From contig JASBVF010000003.1 in assembly GCA_030147525.1 (NCBI GenBank), positions 248,001-312,000 on the forward strand: a stretch of 64,000 nt of DNA, in the 5' to 3' direction. Shown here piece by piece: positions 1 to 7,325 of the stretch (the stretch's first letter is position 1; each line of letters opens with the position of its first letter). The notes under the pieces were generated by a model. That model ran no database searches. It worked only from the letters and a program-made list of their open reading frames with translations, and was not told the DNA's origin. A program made the position numbers and the translations under genes. This DNA is from Bacteroidota bacterium (GTDB lineage: Bacteria > Bacteroidota > Bacteroidia > Chitinophagales > Saprospiraceae).

Positions 1-1075
1 CGGCGATGCTGTTGAGCATAGCCTGTTGCATAGAAATGCCGATAATAAAAGACGAAACCAGAAAAGTAAGTGCAGCAATGATGAGCACTACCGGCACGAA
101 CACGGCGCTGATGCGGTCGGCCAGCCGCTGGATTTGGGGTTTGTTTTGCTGGGCGGATTTCACTAGCTCGATCATCTGGCTCAACACCGTTTCACGGGTA
201 GTGGAGGTGGCGGCTATTGTCAAATTACCACTGACGATGATGGATCCGCCGATCACCTGTTCGTTTTTTGTCTTGCCGGCAGGAAGGCTTTCACCGGTAA
301 GCATAGCTTCGTCCACATCGGCATGGCCTTCGAGAACGACGCCGTCAACCGGGATTTTATCGCCTTCGTTTACCTGCAGCCAGTCGCCCGGCAGCACTTC
401 ATCCGCTTCGATAGTGACTACCGTGCCGGAAGGCATAATTTTCCTCGCCCAATCGACCTGGAGCCTGGTAAGGTCTTCGATGGCGGTGGTGGTTTGTTTG
501 ACAGCCCGTTTTTCCAGGTAATTTCCCAGCAGCACCAGAGTGATGATCATGGCGCTGGTTTCAAAAAATATGTAGTTTGGCTCGTTCAACACAGCCCCAA
601 TGACGCTATACACGAAGGCAGCCGTTGAACCGATGAAAATCAGCACATCCATGTGGGTCGTCCCATTGCGAACGGCATTGAGGCTGGTTTTACCAAAGTA
701 AAAGAACCCGATCAGATACACCGGCAAACAGATCGCAAACTGCACCCAGGGATCATGCAGGATGTGAATATCCGCCATCATGAGCAAATGCGCCAGCAGC
801 AGCGGTAAGGTGAAAATGGCGGACACGATCAGCCGCCGTTCCAGCGTCCAGAACGGTTTTTTGTCGTCGCCTTCCACTTTGTAGCCAAGCTTGTTGATGC
901 CTTCCCTGATGTCTTCCACTGGCACGTCAGCGCCGTTTTGAGCGAACCTTACTTCGCCTGTTGAAAAATTAACATCGATCTCTTTTAAACCTTTCTTCTC
1001 TAAAAACGTGGTTATATTGGCGGCGCAACTTGCACAACTCATGCCGTCCACTTTTAATTCTATCGTATTTTTCAT
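1..1075 (-). CDS. copA: Copper-translocating P-type ATPase, N-terminal part (runs off the left edge)
   Basis: Exports Cu(I) across the inner membrane using ATP. Reading from ATG at 1075, the first ~70 residues form a heavy-metal-associated domain with the metal site GMSCASC. Membrane helices follow (ERRLIVSAIFTLPLLLAHLL region), then the actuator domain with the TGES dephosphorylation motif. The phosphorylation and nucleotide-binding domains lie outside the window, so only ~358 residues are visible. A Bacteroidota-type -7 box lies about 32 bp upstream of the start. The lipoprotein gene at 1192 is divergent, so a shared metal-related role is possible but unproven. Family assignment is firm; copper specificity rests on the CxxC domain and overall similarity. 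Confidence 0.93.
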   Translation of the reverse strand, partial: MKNTIELKVDGMSCASCAANITTFLEKKGLKEIDVNFSTGEVRFAQNGADVPVEDIREGINKLGYKVEGDDKKPFWTLERRLIVSAIFTLPLLLAHLLMMADIHILHDPWVQFAICLPVYLIGFFYFGKTSLNAVRNGTTHMDVLIFIGSTAAFVYSVIGAVLNEPNYIFFETSAMIITLVLLGNYLEKRAVKQTTTAIEDLTRLQVDWARKIMPSGTVVTIEADEVLPGDWLQVNEGDKIPVDGVVLEGHADVDEAMLTGESLPAGKTKNEQVIGGSIIVSGNLTIAATSTTRETVLSQMIELVKSAQQNKPQIQRLADRISAVFVPVVLIIAALTFLVSSFIIGISMQQAMLNSIA

Positions 1076-1106
1076 TGAAATGACTTTTTAAATTCATTCA
1101 TCACTG

Positions 1107-1114
1107 CAAAGTTA
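1107..1114 (-). promoter_or_regulatory. -7 box of the copA promoter
   Basis: The minus strand reads TAACTTTG here, a perfect match to the Bacteroidota sigma-70 -7 consensus TAnnTTTG, about 32 bp upstream of the copA start. A TTTG lies upstream on the same strand but only 15 nt away, closer than the usual 19-21. Confidence 0.5.
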
Positions 1115-1191
1115 GCTTCTTGAGAAACCCAAATCTGACACAATTTTATTAATTAAGTATAAAATCATTAACCATAAAACGGACTATCAAA

Positions 1192-2019
1192 ATGATGAAC
1201 AGATTATTCACTTACCTAACAGTCTTTTGTGCTGCATGTTTTCTTTTTACCGCCTGCGGCGGCAATGCCGGTGATTCCGCCGATTCAGATCAAACGGCAA
1301 CCGACACCACCGCCGTGACAGCTGAACCCGCTGCGGAAGTCACGCTGACTGACTTTTCAGCCTCTCCCGAATTTCCGGAAGCCAAACTTTCCATGGATTA
1401 CAAGGGAGGTAAGTTCACCTTTAAAGTGGACAGCAAAACTTACAAACTCAGCGAACAAACTACTGATGCACCTCAGAAAATGTGCGCCAACTCGAAAGAT
1501 GGCCAGCACATTCACCTCATCATCGACAATGAGCCTTACTCCGCACTTTACAAGCCTGAACACGAACAAGAATTGGCCGATGGAGATCACTACATCCTCG
1601 CTTTTCTATCTCGTTCCTACCACGAAAGTATCAAGACGCCCACGGCGCACTCCCTCGTGAAAGGAACCGTTAAAGGCAATTCGCTGACCAAAGCGGAAAA
1701 GGTGACGGAACCGATGGTTTTCTATAGCCGTCCGAAAGGTAAGTACGTCGGCAAATCCGAAACGGACAAGGTCATGCTCGATTTTTACCTCGCCAACGTC
1801 ACCCTCAGCCCCGACGGCTACAAGGTGGTTGCTACGGTAAACGGCGACCGCAATTTCACCATCACAGAATGGAAGCCTTACTTCCTCGAAGGTCTGCCGA
1901 TGGGCGACAACAAGATCAAACTGACGCTGATTGATAAGGATGGCAACGCTGTAGCCTCACCGCTGAATCCGGTTGAGCGGGTGTTTACCCTCGTCGATGA
2001 TCCGGCTCCGGGACAGTAA
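1192..2019 (+). CDS. Lipoprotein of unknown function
   Basis: A 275-residue protein with a type II signal peptide; the lipobox FTAC puts the lipidated cysteine at residue 22. A Thr/Ala/Asp-rich linker (about 27-50) precedes a globular domain containing QHIHLIIDNEPYSALYKPEH and ending in a beta-rich region. No catalytic motif or named family is recognised. Tandem ATGs at 1192 and 1195 are equally possible starts. It is divergent from copA and convergent with cysQ. Two histidines in the QHIH stretch beside a copper pump suggest metal binding as a guess only. Confidence 0.85.
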   Translation: MMNRLFTYLTVFCAACFLFTACGGNAGDSADSDQTATDTTAVTAEPAAEVTLTDFSASPEFPEAKLSMDYKGGKFTFKVDSKTYKLSEQTTDAPQKMCANSKDGQHIHLIIDNEPYSALYKPEHEQELADGDHYILAFLSRSYHESIKTPTAHSLVKGTVKGNSLTKAEKVTEPMVFYSRPKGKYVGKSETDKVMLDFYLANVTLSPDGYKVVATVNGDRNFTITEWKPYFLEGLPMGDNKIKLTLIDKDGNAVASPLNPVERVFTLVDDPAPGQ

Positions 2020-2021
2020 TT

Positions 2022-2094
2022 AACGATGAACGATGAATGATGAATGATGAACAGGCTTACCTCGTTCATCATTCATCGTTTATAGTTCATCATT
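2022..2094. repeat. Imperfect hairpin of iterated GATGAA/GATGAAT words
   Basis: Near-tandem GATGAAC/GATGAAT words on the left are answered by TTCATCATTCATCG words on the right. The core arms 2036-2052 and 2064-2080 pair at 16 of 17 positions, and flanking words extend the stem less perfectly. The element fills the gap between the convergent lipoprotein and cysQ genes and touches the cysQ stop codon. It may act as a bidirectional terminator and resembles other word-repeat hairpins in this window. Confidence 0.75.
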
Positions 2095-2872
2095 ACTCAT
2101 TATTGCCATAGGCAACAAACGCCGGGTTTCTCAGATTCTCCCGGTTGTACACCATCGGTTCTCCTGTTTCAAAAAACAGGACCTTACCGCCTGCTTCTTC
2201 CAGCACGATTTGCGCAGCTGCGGTGTCCCATTCCATCGTCGGGGCGATGCGGGGATACACATGCGCCTCGCCTTTTGCCAGCAGCAGGAATTTCAGGGCA
2301 CTTCCGCGGGAAACGAGATTAGGATCGTTGTATCTGGCGATGAAATCCTCCGTCTCTTTCGTTAAATGTGAACGGGAACAAACGATGGCAAGGCCCGGGT
2401 CGCTTTCCTTGAAACGGGCAGCTTCGATGGGCATCTGATGGCCGTTTTTGATCATAAAAGCCCCCTCCCCTTTCACAGCCCAGCACAATTCGTCATGCAC
2501 AGGCACCAGCACGATGCCGAGCACCGCACGTCCATTTTCCACCAAAGCTATGTTGACGGTAAAATCGCCGTTTCGTTTGATGAACTCCTTCGTTCCGTCG
2601 AGCGGATCGACGAGCCAGCAGTGGGTCCAGGTTTTACGGGTTTCCCAGGGCAGCATTTTATTTTCTTCTGAAATGATGGGATACTGCACCGGCAGGTTCT
2701 CCAGCCCCCGGCAGATGATGTCGTTGGCAGCTTTGTCCGCTTTGGTGAGCGGGGAGTCGTCGGTTTTGTTTTCAACGCCGAAGTCTGCCTCGTTGGCGTA
2801 GATGTTGAGAATGGCTTCGCCGGCTTTGCGGGCGATCTTCAGCAGGCCTGGAATCAAATCGATGTGTTGCAC
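2093..2872 (-). CDS. cysQ: 3'(2'),5'-bisphosphate nucleotidase (CysQ, inositol monophosphatase family)
   Basis: Hydrolyses 3'-phosphoadenosine 5'-phosphate to AMP, recycling the by-product of sulfate assimilation and sulfotransfer. The 259 residues carry the family metal-site motifs in order: PIISEEN, then DPLDGTKEF followed by the CysQ-type FTVNIAL stretch, and near the C-terminus EWDTAAAQIVLEEAGG. Length is typical. It is divergent from galE across ~117 bp. The DGTKEF form favours CysQ over generic inositol monophosphatase. Confidence 0.93.
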   Translation of the reverse strand: MQHIDLIPGLLKIARKAGEAILNIYANEADFGVENKTDDSPLTKADKAANDIICRGLENLPVQYPIISEENKMLPWETRKTWTHCWLVDPLDGTKEFIKRNGDFTVNIALVENGRAVLGIVLVPVHDELCWAVKGEGAFMIKNGHQMPIEAARFKESDPGLAIVCSRSHLTKETEDFIARYNDPNLVSRGSALKFLLLAKGEAHVYPRIAPTMEWDTAAAQIVLEEAGGKVLFFETGEPMVYNRENLRNPAFVAYGNNE

Positions 2873-2884
2873 GAAATATTAGGT

Positions 2885-2914
2885 TTTGATAAAAAGTAAT
2901 TGAGTCTATTTTTG
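2885..2914 (+). promoter_or_regulatory. Promoter of galE
   Basis: TTTG at 2885-2888 and TATTTTTG at 2907-2914, separated by 18 nt, match the Bacteroidota -33/-7 consensus (TTTG, about 19-21 nt, TAnnTTTG). The predicted transcript would start near 2921, about 70 nt before the galE ATG. Confidence 0.6.
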
Positions 2915-2989
2915 CAATTCTGTAAAATTCAAGGTTAGCAGATTAAACGGACCATTCGCCTTGCTGCTGATCAAAATTTAAAAACACCA

Positions 2990-4012
2990 ATGAAAAAAGT
3001 ACTTGTCACCGGCGGCTGTGGATACATTGGCAGCCACACCATCGTAGATCTGATAAACAATGGCTTCGATGCCATTTCTATTGACAACCTGTCCAATTCG
3101 GATGAGTCTGCGCTCGAAGGCATTCGCCAAATTACCGGCAAAGCGGTGCGAAATTACGAGGTAGATCTTTGCGACCTGACAAAAACGAGGGAGGTTTTTG
3201 AAAAAAATCCTGACATCGTCGGCATCATTCATTTTGCGGCACTGAAAAGTGTGGGAGAATCGGTCTTTCAGCCGCTCCGGTATTTTCACAACAACCTCGA
3301 AAGCCTGATCAATATTCTGACTTGTGCGAAGGAGTTCGGCGTGCCGAATTTCATCTTTTCTTCCAGTTGCTCCGTCTACGGCAACACTGCCGAACTGCCC
3401 GTTACCGAAGATACGCCCTTCCAGGAAGCCGAATGCCCTTACGCCCGCACGAAGCAAATGGGTGAAAAAATTATCGAGGATTTCACCAAGGTAACCCCCG
3501 AAGTGAAAGCGGTGCTTCTTCGCTACTTCAACCCGGCAGGCGCCCACGAAAGCGCTCTCATCGGCGAATCGCCCCGAAACCTGGCCAACAACCTGGTACC
3601 TGTCATCACCGAAACAGCCATTGGAAAGCGGGAAAGTATGACCGTGTTTGGCAACGATTATGACACCCGTGACGGCAGCTGCATCCGGGACTACATTCAC
3701 GTGATGGACCTGGCAAATGCCCACACGAAATGCCTGGAGTATTTGATAAAAAATGAGGACACCAAGGCCTGCGAAATATTTAATGTCGGCATTGGCGAAG
3801 GCGTAACCGTGCTGGAAGCCGTCAATGCATTTGAAAAAGTGACCCGGCAAAAGCTGAACTATAAAATTGGTCCCCGCCGTGCAGGTGATGTGGTGGCGAT
3901 TTATGCCAATAAATCAAAGTCGGAAAATGTGCTGGGCTGGAATCCTACCCGTGGCATCGAAGAGATCATGAAAACTGCCTGGGCATGGGAACAGGCACGG
4001 ACGGCTGAATAG
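2990..4012 (+). CDS. galE: UDP-glucose 4-epimerase
   Basis: Interconverts UDP-galactose and UDP-glucose in the Leloir pathway and supplies UDP-galactose for surface glycans. The 340 residues start with the NAD-binding Rossmann loop VTGGCGYIGSH. The catalytic Ser region SSSCSVYG and the YARTK (YxxxK) pair follow, then the substrate loop PAGAHESALIGE. Length is standard. It faces galT, with a strong hairpin between the two stop codons. Proximity to galT, galK and two beta-galactosidases suggests a galactose catabolic unit. Confidence 0.96.
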   Translation: MKKVLVTGGCGYIGSHTIVDLINNGFDAISIDNLSNSDESALEGIRQITGKAVRNYEVDLCDLTKTREVFEKNPDIVGIIHFAALKSVGESVFQPLRYFHNNLESLINILTCAKEFGVPNFIFSSSCSVYGNTAELPVTEDTPFQEAECPYARTKQMGEKIIEDFTKVTPEVKAVLLRYFNPAGAHESALIGESPRNLANNLVPVITETAIGKRESMTVFGNDYDTRDGSCIRDYIHVMDLANAHTKCLEYLIKNEDTKACEIFNVGIGEGVTVLEAVNAFEKVTRQKLNYKIGPRRAGDVVAIYANKSKSENVLGWNPTRGIEEIMKTAWAWEQARTAE

Positions 4013-4030
4013 GCCGGGGTTGCTCTGTTG

Positions 4031-4107
4031 GAATTTAGAAATTGGAAATTGAGAAATTATGAAATTCACGAACCTCCTAATTTCTCAGTTTCCAATTTCT
4101 AAATTTC
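4031..4107. repeat. Long inverted repeat of AATTGGAAATT-type words between galE and galT
   Basis: Arm 4031-4058 and arm 4079-4107 are reverse complements over about 27 of 28 positions, with a ~20-nt loop. Each arm is itself made of iterated AGAAATT / GGAAATT / GAGAAATT words. It lies between two convergent stop codons, a position suited to a bidirectional terminator, although no poly-T run follows either arm. Confidence 0.85.
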
Positions 4108-5128
4108 AACCCTCACCCACCTCCCGCAGCTGTGCCGCAGCCATTTCCGCTGTGATGTCCCGTTGAGGATTGGCGAACATCTCGTAACCTACCATAAATT
4201 TTTTCACCGTGGCAGACCGCAGCAACGGCGGATAAAAAGCCATGTGGAAATGCCATTCCGGATGCTCCTTCCCATCGGTCGGGCTTTGATGGATGCCGGA
4301 AGAATACGGGAAGGAAGTATCGAAAATCCGGTCAAAGCGCTGCGTCAAGTTTTTGAGAATGGCAGCGAAGGATCGCTTTTCACCACCGGTCATCTGTCCG
4401 ATGTGCTGAAAATGCCGTTTCGGAATGATCATCGCTTCGTAGGGCCAGACAGCCCAGAAAGGCACCAGCGCCACAAAGTTTTCGTTCTCGCAAACTATTC
4501 TTTCACCTTCTGCTAATTCCTGGTTCAGGTAATCCAGCAAAAGGCTGCTTCCATTTTTTTCCCAATACTGGAATTGTTGTTTTGCCTTTTTGACAACCTC
4601 CTGCGGCACAGAGCTTTGTGCCCAGATCTGACCGTGCGGGTGCGGATTGCTGCAACCCATGATAGCGCCTTTGTTTTCAAAAATCTGAACGTGGTTAATG
4701 AAATCCAGATTGCCAAGTTCGAGGTATTCCCGTTGCCAGCAATCGACCACTTTTTCAATAGCTTCCACACGCATGCCGGGAATAGTTTTCGAGTGATCCG
4801 GCGAGAAACAAACTACTTTGCAAATGCCCCGCTCACCTTCTGCTTTCAGCAAGCCTTTGTTAAAAATGCCATTTCCACTATCGGGCATGAGCGCCGCAAA
4901 ATCGTTGGTGAAAATAAAGACATCCGTGTAAGCCGGGTTTTGATGTCCGCCTGCCCGCTCATTGCCGGGGCAGAGATAGCAGCCGGGATCGTACGAAGGC
5001 CGGTTTTCATCTGCTGCTTTTTCGGTCTTACCCTGCCAGGGACGCTTGGTACGGTGTGGGGAAACAAGTACCCACTCTCCGGTCAGGATGTTGTAGCGCC
5101 GGTGCGGATCTTCGGAAAAATTAAGCAT
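4106..5128 (-). CDS. galT: Galactose-1-phosphate uridylyltransferase
   Basis: Exchanges UMP between UDP-glucose and galactose-1-phosphate. The 340-residue HIT-superfamily protein opens with RRYNILTGEWVLVSPHR and has a zinc-site CYLCPGN. The active-site motif is NPHPHGQIWA, with the second His of HPH as the UMP-accepting nucleophile, and the C-terminal domain carries HPEWHFHMAFYPP. galK ends about 20 bp upstream on the same strand, so the two are probably one transcript. Confidence 0.96.
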   Translation of the reverse strand: MLNFSEDPHRRYNILTGEWVLVSPHRTKRPWQGKTEKAADENRPSYDPGCYLCPGNERAGGHQNPAYTDVFIFTNDFAALMPDSGNGIFNKGLLKAEGERGICKVVCFSPDHSKTIPGMRVEAIEKVVDCWQREYLELGNLDFINHVQIFENKGAIMGCSNPHPHGQIWAQSSVPQEVVKKAKQQFQYWEKNGSSLLLDYLNQELAEGERIVCENENFVALVPFWAVWPYEAMIIPKRHFQHIGQMTGGEKRSFAAILKNLTQRFDRIFDTSFPYSSGIHQSPTDGKEHPEWHFHMAFYPPLLRSATVKKFMVGYEMFANPQRDITAEMAAAQLREVGEG

Positions 5129-5149
5129 TGATTATCGTTTTGATACAGT

Positions 5150-6289
5150 TTAGCAAATGGATTTTGCGCCATCCTCAATGGCAACTTCGATAGGCGTCAG
5201 GTCCACGCCGAACGCTTGGCGGTAATTTTTTGAAACCTCCTCCAAAAACTCTTCTACCCTGCCCTTTTCGAGAATGTTGATCGTGCAGCCCCCAAAGCCG
5301 CCTCCCATCATACGGCTGCCCAGGACGTAGTCTTTTTCGATTGTCTGACGAACGAGGAAATCAAGCTCAGGGCAGCTCACTTCATAGTCATTTTGCAAGC
5401 TGAAATGAGATTCATACATCAACTCGCCCAGCGCTTTTTTATCGCCATCCAACAAGGCCTTTGTGGCATCGAGAACTCGCTTGTTTTCAGAAACGACGTG
5501 ATGGCAACGGCGAAAAATATGTTCCGGCAACTTATCCAAACTCGCCACAATCTGCCCGGTCGTTACGTCTCTGAGGTTGGTGATTTCAGGATATATTTTT
5601 TCTAAAACAGCTACCCCCTCTTCACACTCGCTTCTGCGGGTGTTGTATTCGGAGGAGGCGAGTGAATGAGAAACATTGGTGTTCAACAAAAGCAATTTAT
5701 GTGCTCCCAGTTCGAAAGGAAAATAGTCAAAATGCAAGCTGCGGCAGTCCAGTAGCATGACCTGATCCTTTTTGCCCATTACACTGGCAAACTGATCCAT
5801 GATGCCGCATTTGATACCGACGAAATTGTGTTCAGCCATTTGGGAAGCTTTGATCAGGTCCCATTTGCCGAGGTTCAGCCCGAAAAGCTCATTCAGAGCG
5901 ACGGCAAAGCTACACTCCAGCGCCGCCGAAGAACTCATGCCGCTGCCAATAGGCACGTCACCCTCAAATTCTGCATCAAAACCGGAAATCTCCACCCCCA
6001 ATTTCAGCAATTCATGCACTACACCCATTACGTAGTTGTGCCAGCCCTTGTCAAGCGGAGTGAAGTTTCGAAGATCGAACGAGAAAGATTTTTGTCGCTT
6101 TCGGTCAAGCACATTTGCTGTTGCAGGCGTGTTATTTCTGCGCATTGTCACCGTCAGCCTTCTATCGATGGCGGCAGGTAAAACAAAGCCGTCGTTATAA
6201 TCCGTGTGTTCTCCGATGATGTTGATACGACCGGGCGCCTGCACTGTAATTTCCTCTTTGGAGGAGATTTGTTTTTTTAAAATATCCAT
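5150..6289 (-). CDS. galK: Galactokinase
   Basis: Phosphorylates galactose at C1, the first Leloir step. GHMP kinase signatures are clear: substrate loop APGRINIIGEHTDYNDGF, ATP loop PIGSGMSSSAALE, and C-terminal MMGGGFGGCTINI. I start at the ATG at 6289, 17 residues before APGR. In-frame ATGs at 6310 and 6337 would give up to 395 residues; none has a clear Shine-Dalgarno site. galT follows closely in the same direction. The upstream gap holds a strong hairpin and probable operator half-sites shared with the divergent Nudix-type regulator. Confidence 0.95.
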   Translation of the reverse strand: MDILKKQISSKEEITVQAPGRINIIGEHTDYNDGFVLPAAIDRRLTVTMRRNNTPATANVLDRKRQKSFSFDLRNFTPLDKGWHNYVMGVVHELLKLGVEISGFDAEFEGDVPIGSGMSSSAALECSFAVALNELFGLNLGKWDLIKASQMAEHNFVGIKCGIMDQFASVMGKKDQVMLLDCRSLHFDYFPFELGAHKLLLLNTNVSHSLASSEYNTRRSECEEGVAVLEKIYPEITNLRDVTTGQIVASLDKLPEHIFRRCHHVVSENKRVLDATKALLDGDKKALGELMYESHFSLQNDYEVSCPELDFLVRQTIEKDYVLGSRMMGGGFGGCTINILEKGRVEEFLEEVSKNYRQAFGVDLTPIEVAIEDGAKSIC

Positions 6290-6407
6290 GTCAGTTGTTG
6301 GTGTTATCATATGATTGAGCAGAACGCGTTTTAACAAGCCGAACTAAAATTTGTGATCCTAAAACTTACTTCAACCTGCACATCGATAAAATTTTTCATG
6401 AAAAACA

Positions 6408-6433
6408 GCAATGCCGCTAAAAAGCGGCATTGC
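6408..6433. promoter_or_regulatory. Perfect hairpin in the galK leader
   Basis: GCAATGCCGCT at 6408-6418 and its exact reverse complement at 6423-6433 enclose an AAAA loop. On the minus strand the stem is followed by TGTTTTTC, which looks like a weak intrinsic terminator. No minus-strand gene precedes it, so it would sit in the 5' leader of galK as an attenuator, a stabilising stem, or a protein-binding dyad. Confidence 0.6.
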
Positions 6434-6486
6434 CACTGTAATGGTAATGTATGAAACTTAAAATTTTCAAATCTTCGCCGCTGCAA

Positions 6487-6537
6487 GTGTAATATTTACG
6501 CTTATACAGGAAAATGTAAATTAAACACATAATTTTG
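6487..6537 (+). promoter_or_regulatory. Probable operator dyad and -7 box upstream of the Nudix-type regulator
   Basis: GTGTAATATTTACG (6487-6500) and TGTAAATTAAACAC (6515-6528) are inverted copies matching at 10 of 14 positions. They sit directly upstream of the -7 box TAATTTTG at 6530-6537. A regulator bound here would cover the -33 region, fitting autoregulation and possibly control of the divergent galK. The link to the Nudix regulator is inferred from position. Confidence 0.45.
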
Positions 6538-6561
6538 GAGTTTCAAAATAAAGATATCATT

Positions 6562-7269
6562 ATGTTGAGACGCAAGGAAAAAACACCTTTTTACCCAGAT
6601 GCTACGCCAATTTTACAAGCAGTAGATTGCATCATTTTTGGCTTTGAGCGGGATGAAATCAAATTGCTTTTGTTCAAACGAAAGATTGAGCCGTTCAAAA
6701 ACGAATGGTCCCTCATCGGCAGTTTTGTGGAACCGGATGAAGCTGTGGATGATGCCGCAGTCAGGGTTCTGGAAGAGCACACCGGCCTTCAGAACATTTT
6801 CATGGAGTCATTGGGCTGTTACGGCGAAGTGGATCGGGATCCGGGGGCAAGGGTGATTTCTCAGGCTTATTTCGCCCTAATTCGCCTGGGTGAAGAGGAA
6901 ACACAAACTGTGGAAACACTTCAGGCCCGCTGGTTTGACTTTGATTCCATCCCTCCCCTCATACTCGATCACAACCAGATGGTGGAAGATGCACTCGAAA
7001 AAGTAAGGCGCAAAGCCCGTTACAGGCCGATCGGGTTCGAATTGCTACCTGAAAAGTTTACCATTCCCCAGTTACAAAAGTTATACGAGGCAATCTACCA
7101 GCGCGAACTGGACCGGCGCAATTTCTGGAAGAAAATACAATCCATGAATGTTCTCGAAAAGCTGGATGAAAAAGACAAATCAACCTCCAAAAAAGGCGCA
7201 TACCTGTATCGTTTTGTCCAGCACCGGTATGAAGAAATGGTAGAGCAGGGAATTGATTTTGTTTTATGA
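6562..7269 (+). CDS. Nudix-domain transcriptional regulator (NrtR/AraR-type)
   Basis: The N-terminal Nudix fold contains a degenerate Nudix box, GSFVEPDEAVDD...RVLEEHTGL. The RE pair of the catalytic REUxEE signature reads RV, so hydrolase activity is probably lost. The C-terminal ~90 residues (PEKFTIPQLQKLYEAIYQRE onward) match the winged-helix DNA-binding part of Nudix regulators. Such regulators control sugar catabolism in Bacteroidota, for example AraR for arabinose. Adjacent galK and a downstream GH2 gene only 56 bp away suggest it senses galactose or a galactoside. I use the ATG at 6562; an in-frame TTG at 6535 overlaps the -7 box. Confidence 0.85.
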   Translation: MLRRKEKTPFYPDATPILQAVDCIIFGFERDEIKLLLFKRKIEPFKNEWSLIGSFVEPDEAVDDAAVRVLEEHTGLQNIFMESLGCYGEVDRDPGARVISQAYFALIRLGEEETQTVETLQARWFDFDSIPPLILDHNQMVEDALEKVRRKARYRPIGFELLPEKFTIPQLQKLYEAIYQRELDRRNFWKKIQSMNVLEKLDEKDKSTSKKGAYLYRFVQHRYEEMVEQGIDFVL

Positions 7270-7325
7270 AACACCAGTGTGTTTTGCATAATGTTGTCTT
7301 CACTTCACCCTTAAACTTTTAACTG

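Noticed and set aside
2978-3850. 290-codon open frame on the minus strand
   Set aside because: Antisense to galE, which has all catalytic motifs; low-plausibility composition rich in Phe, Gly and Val.
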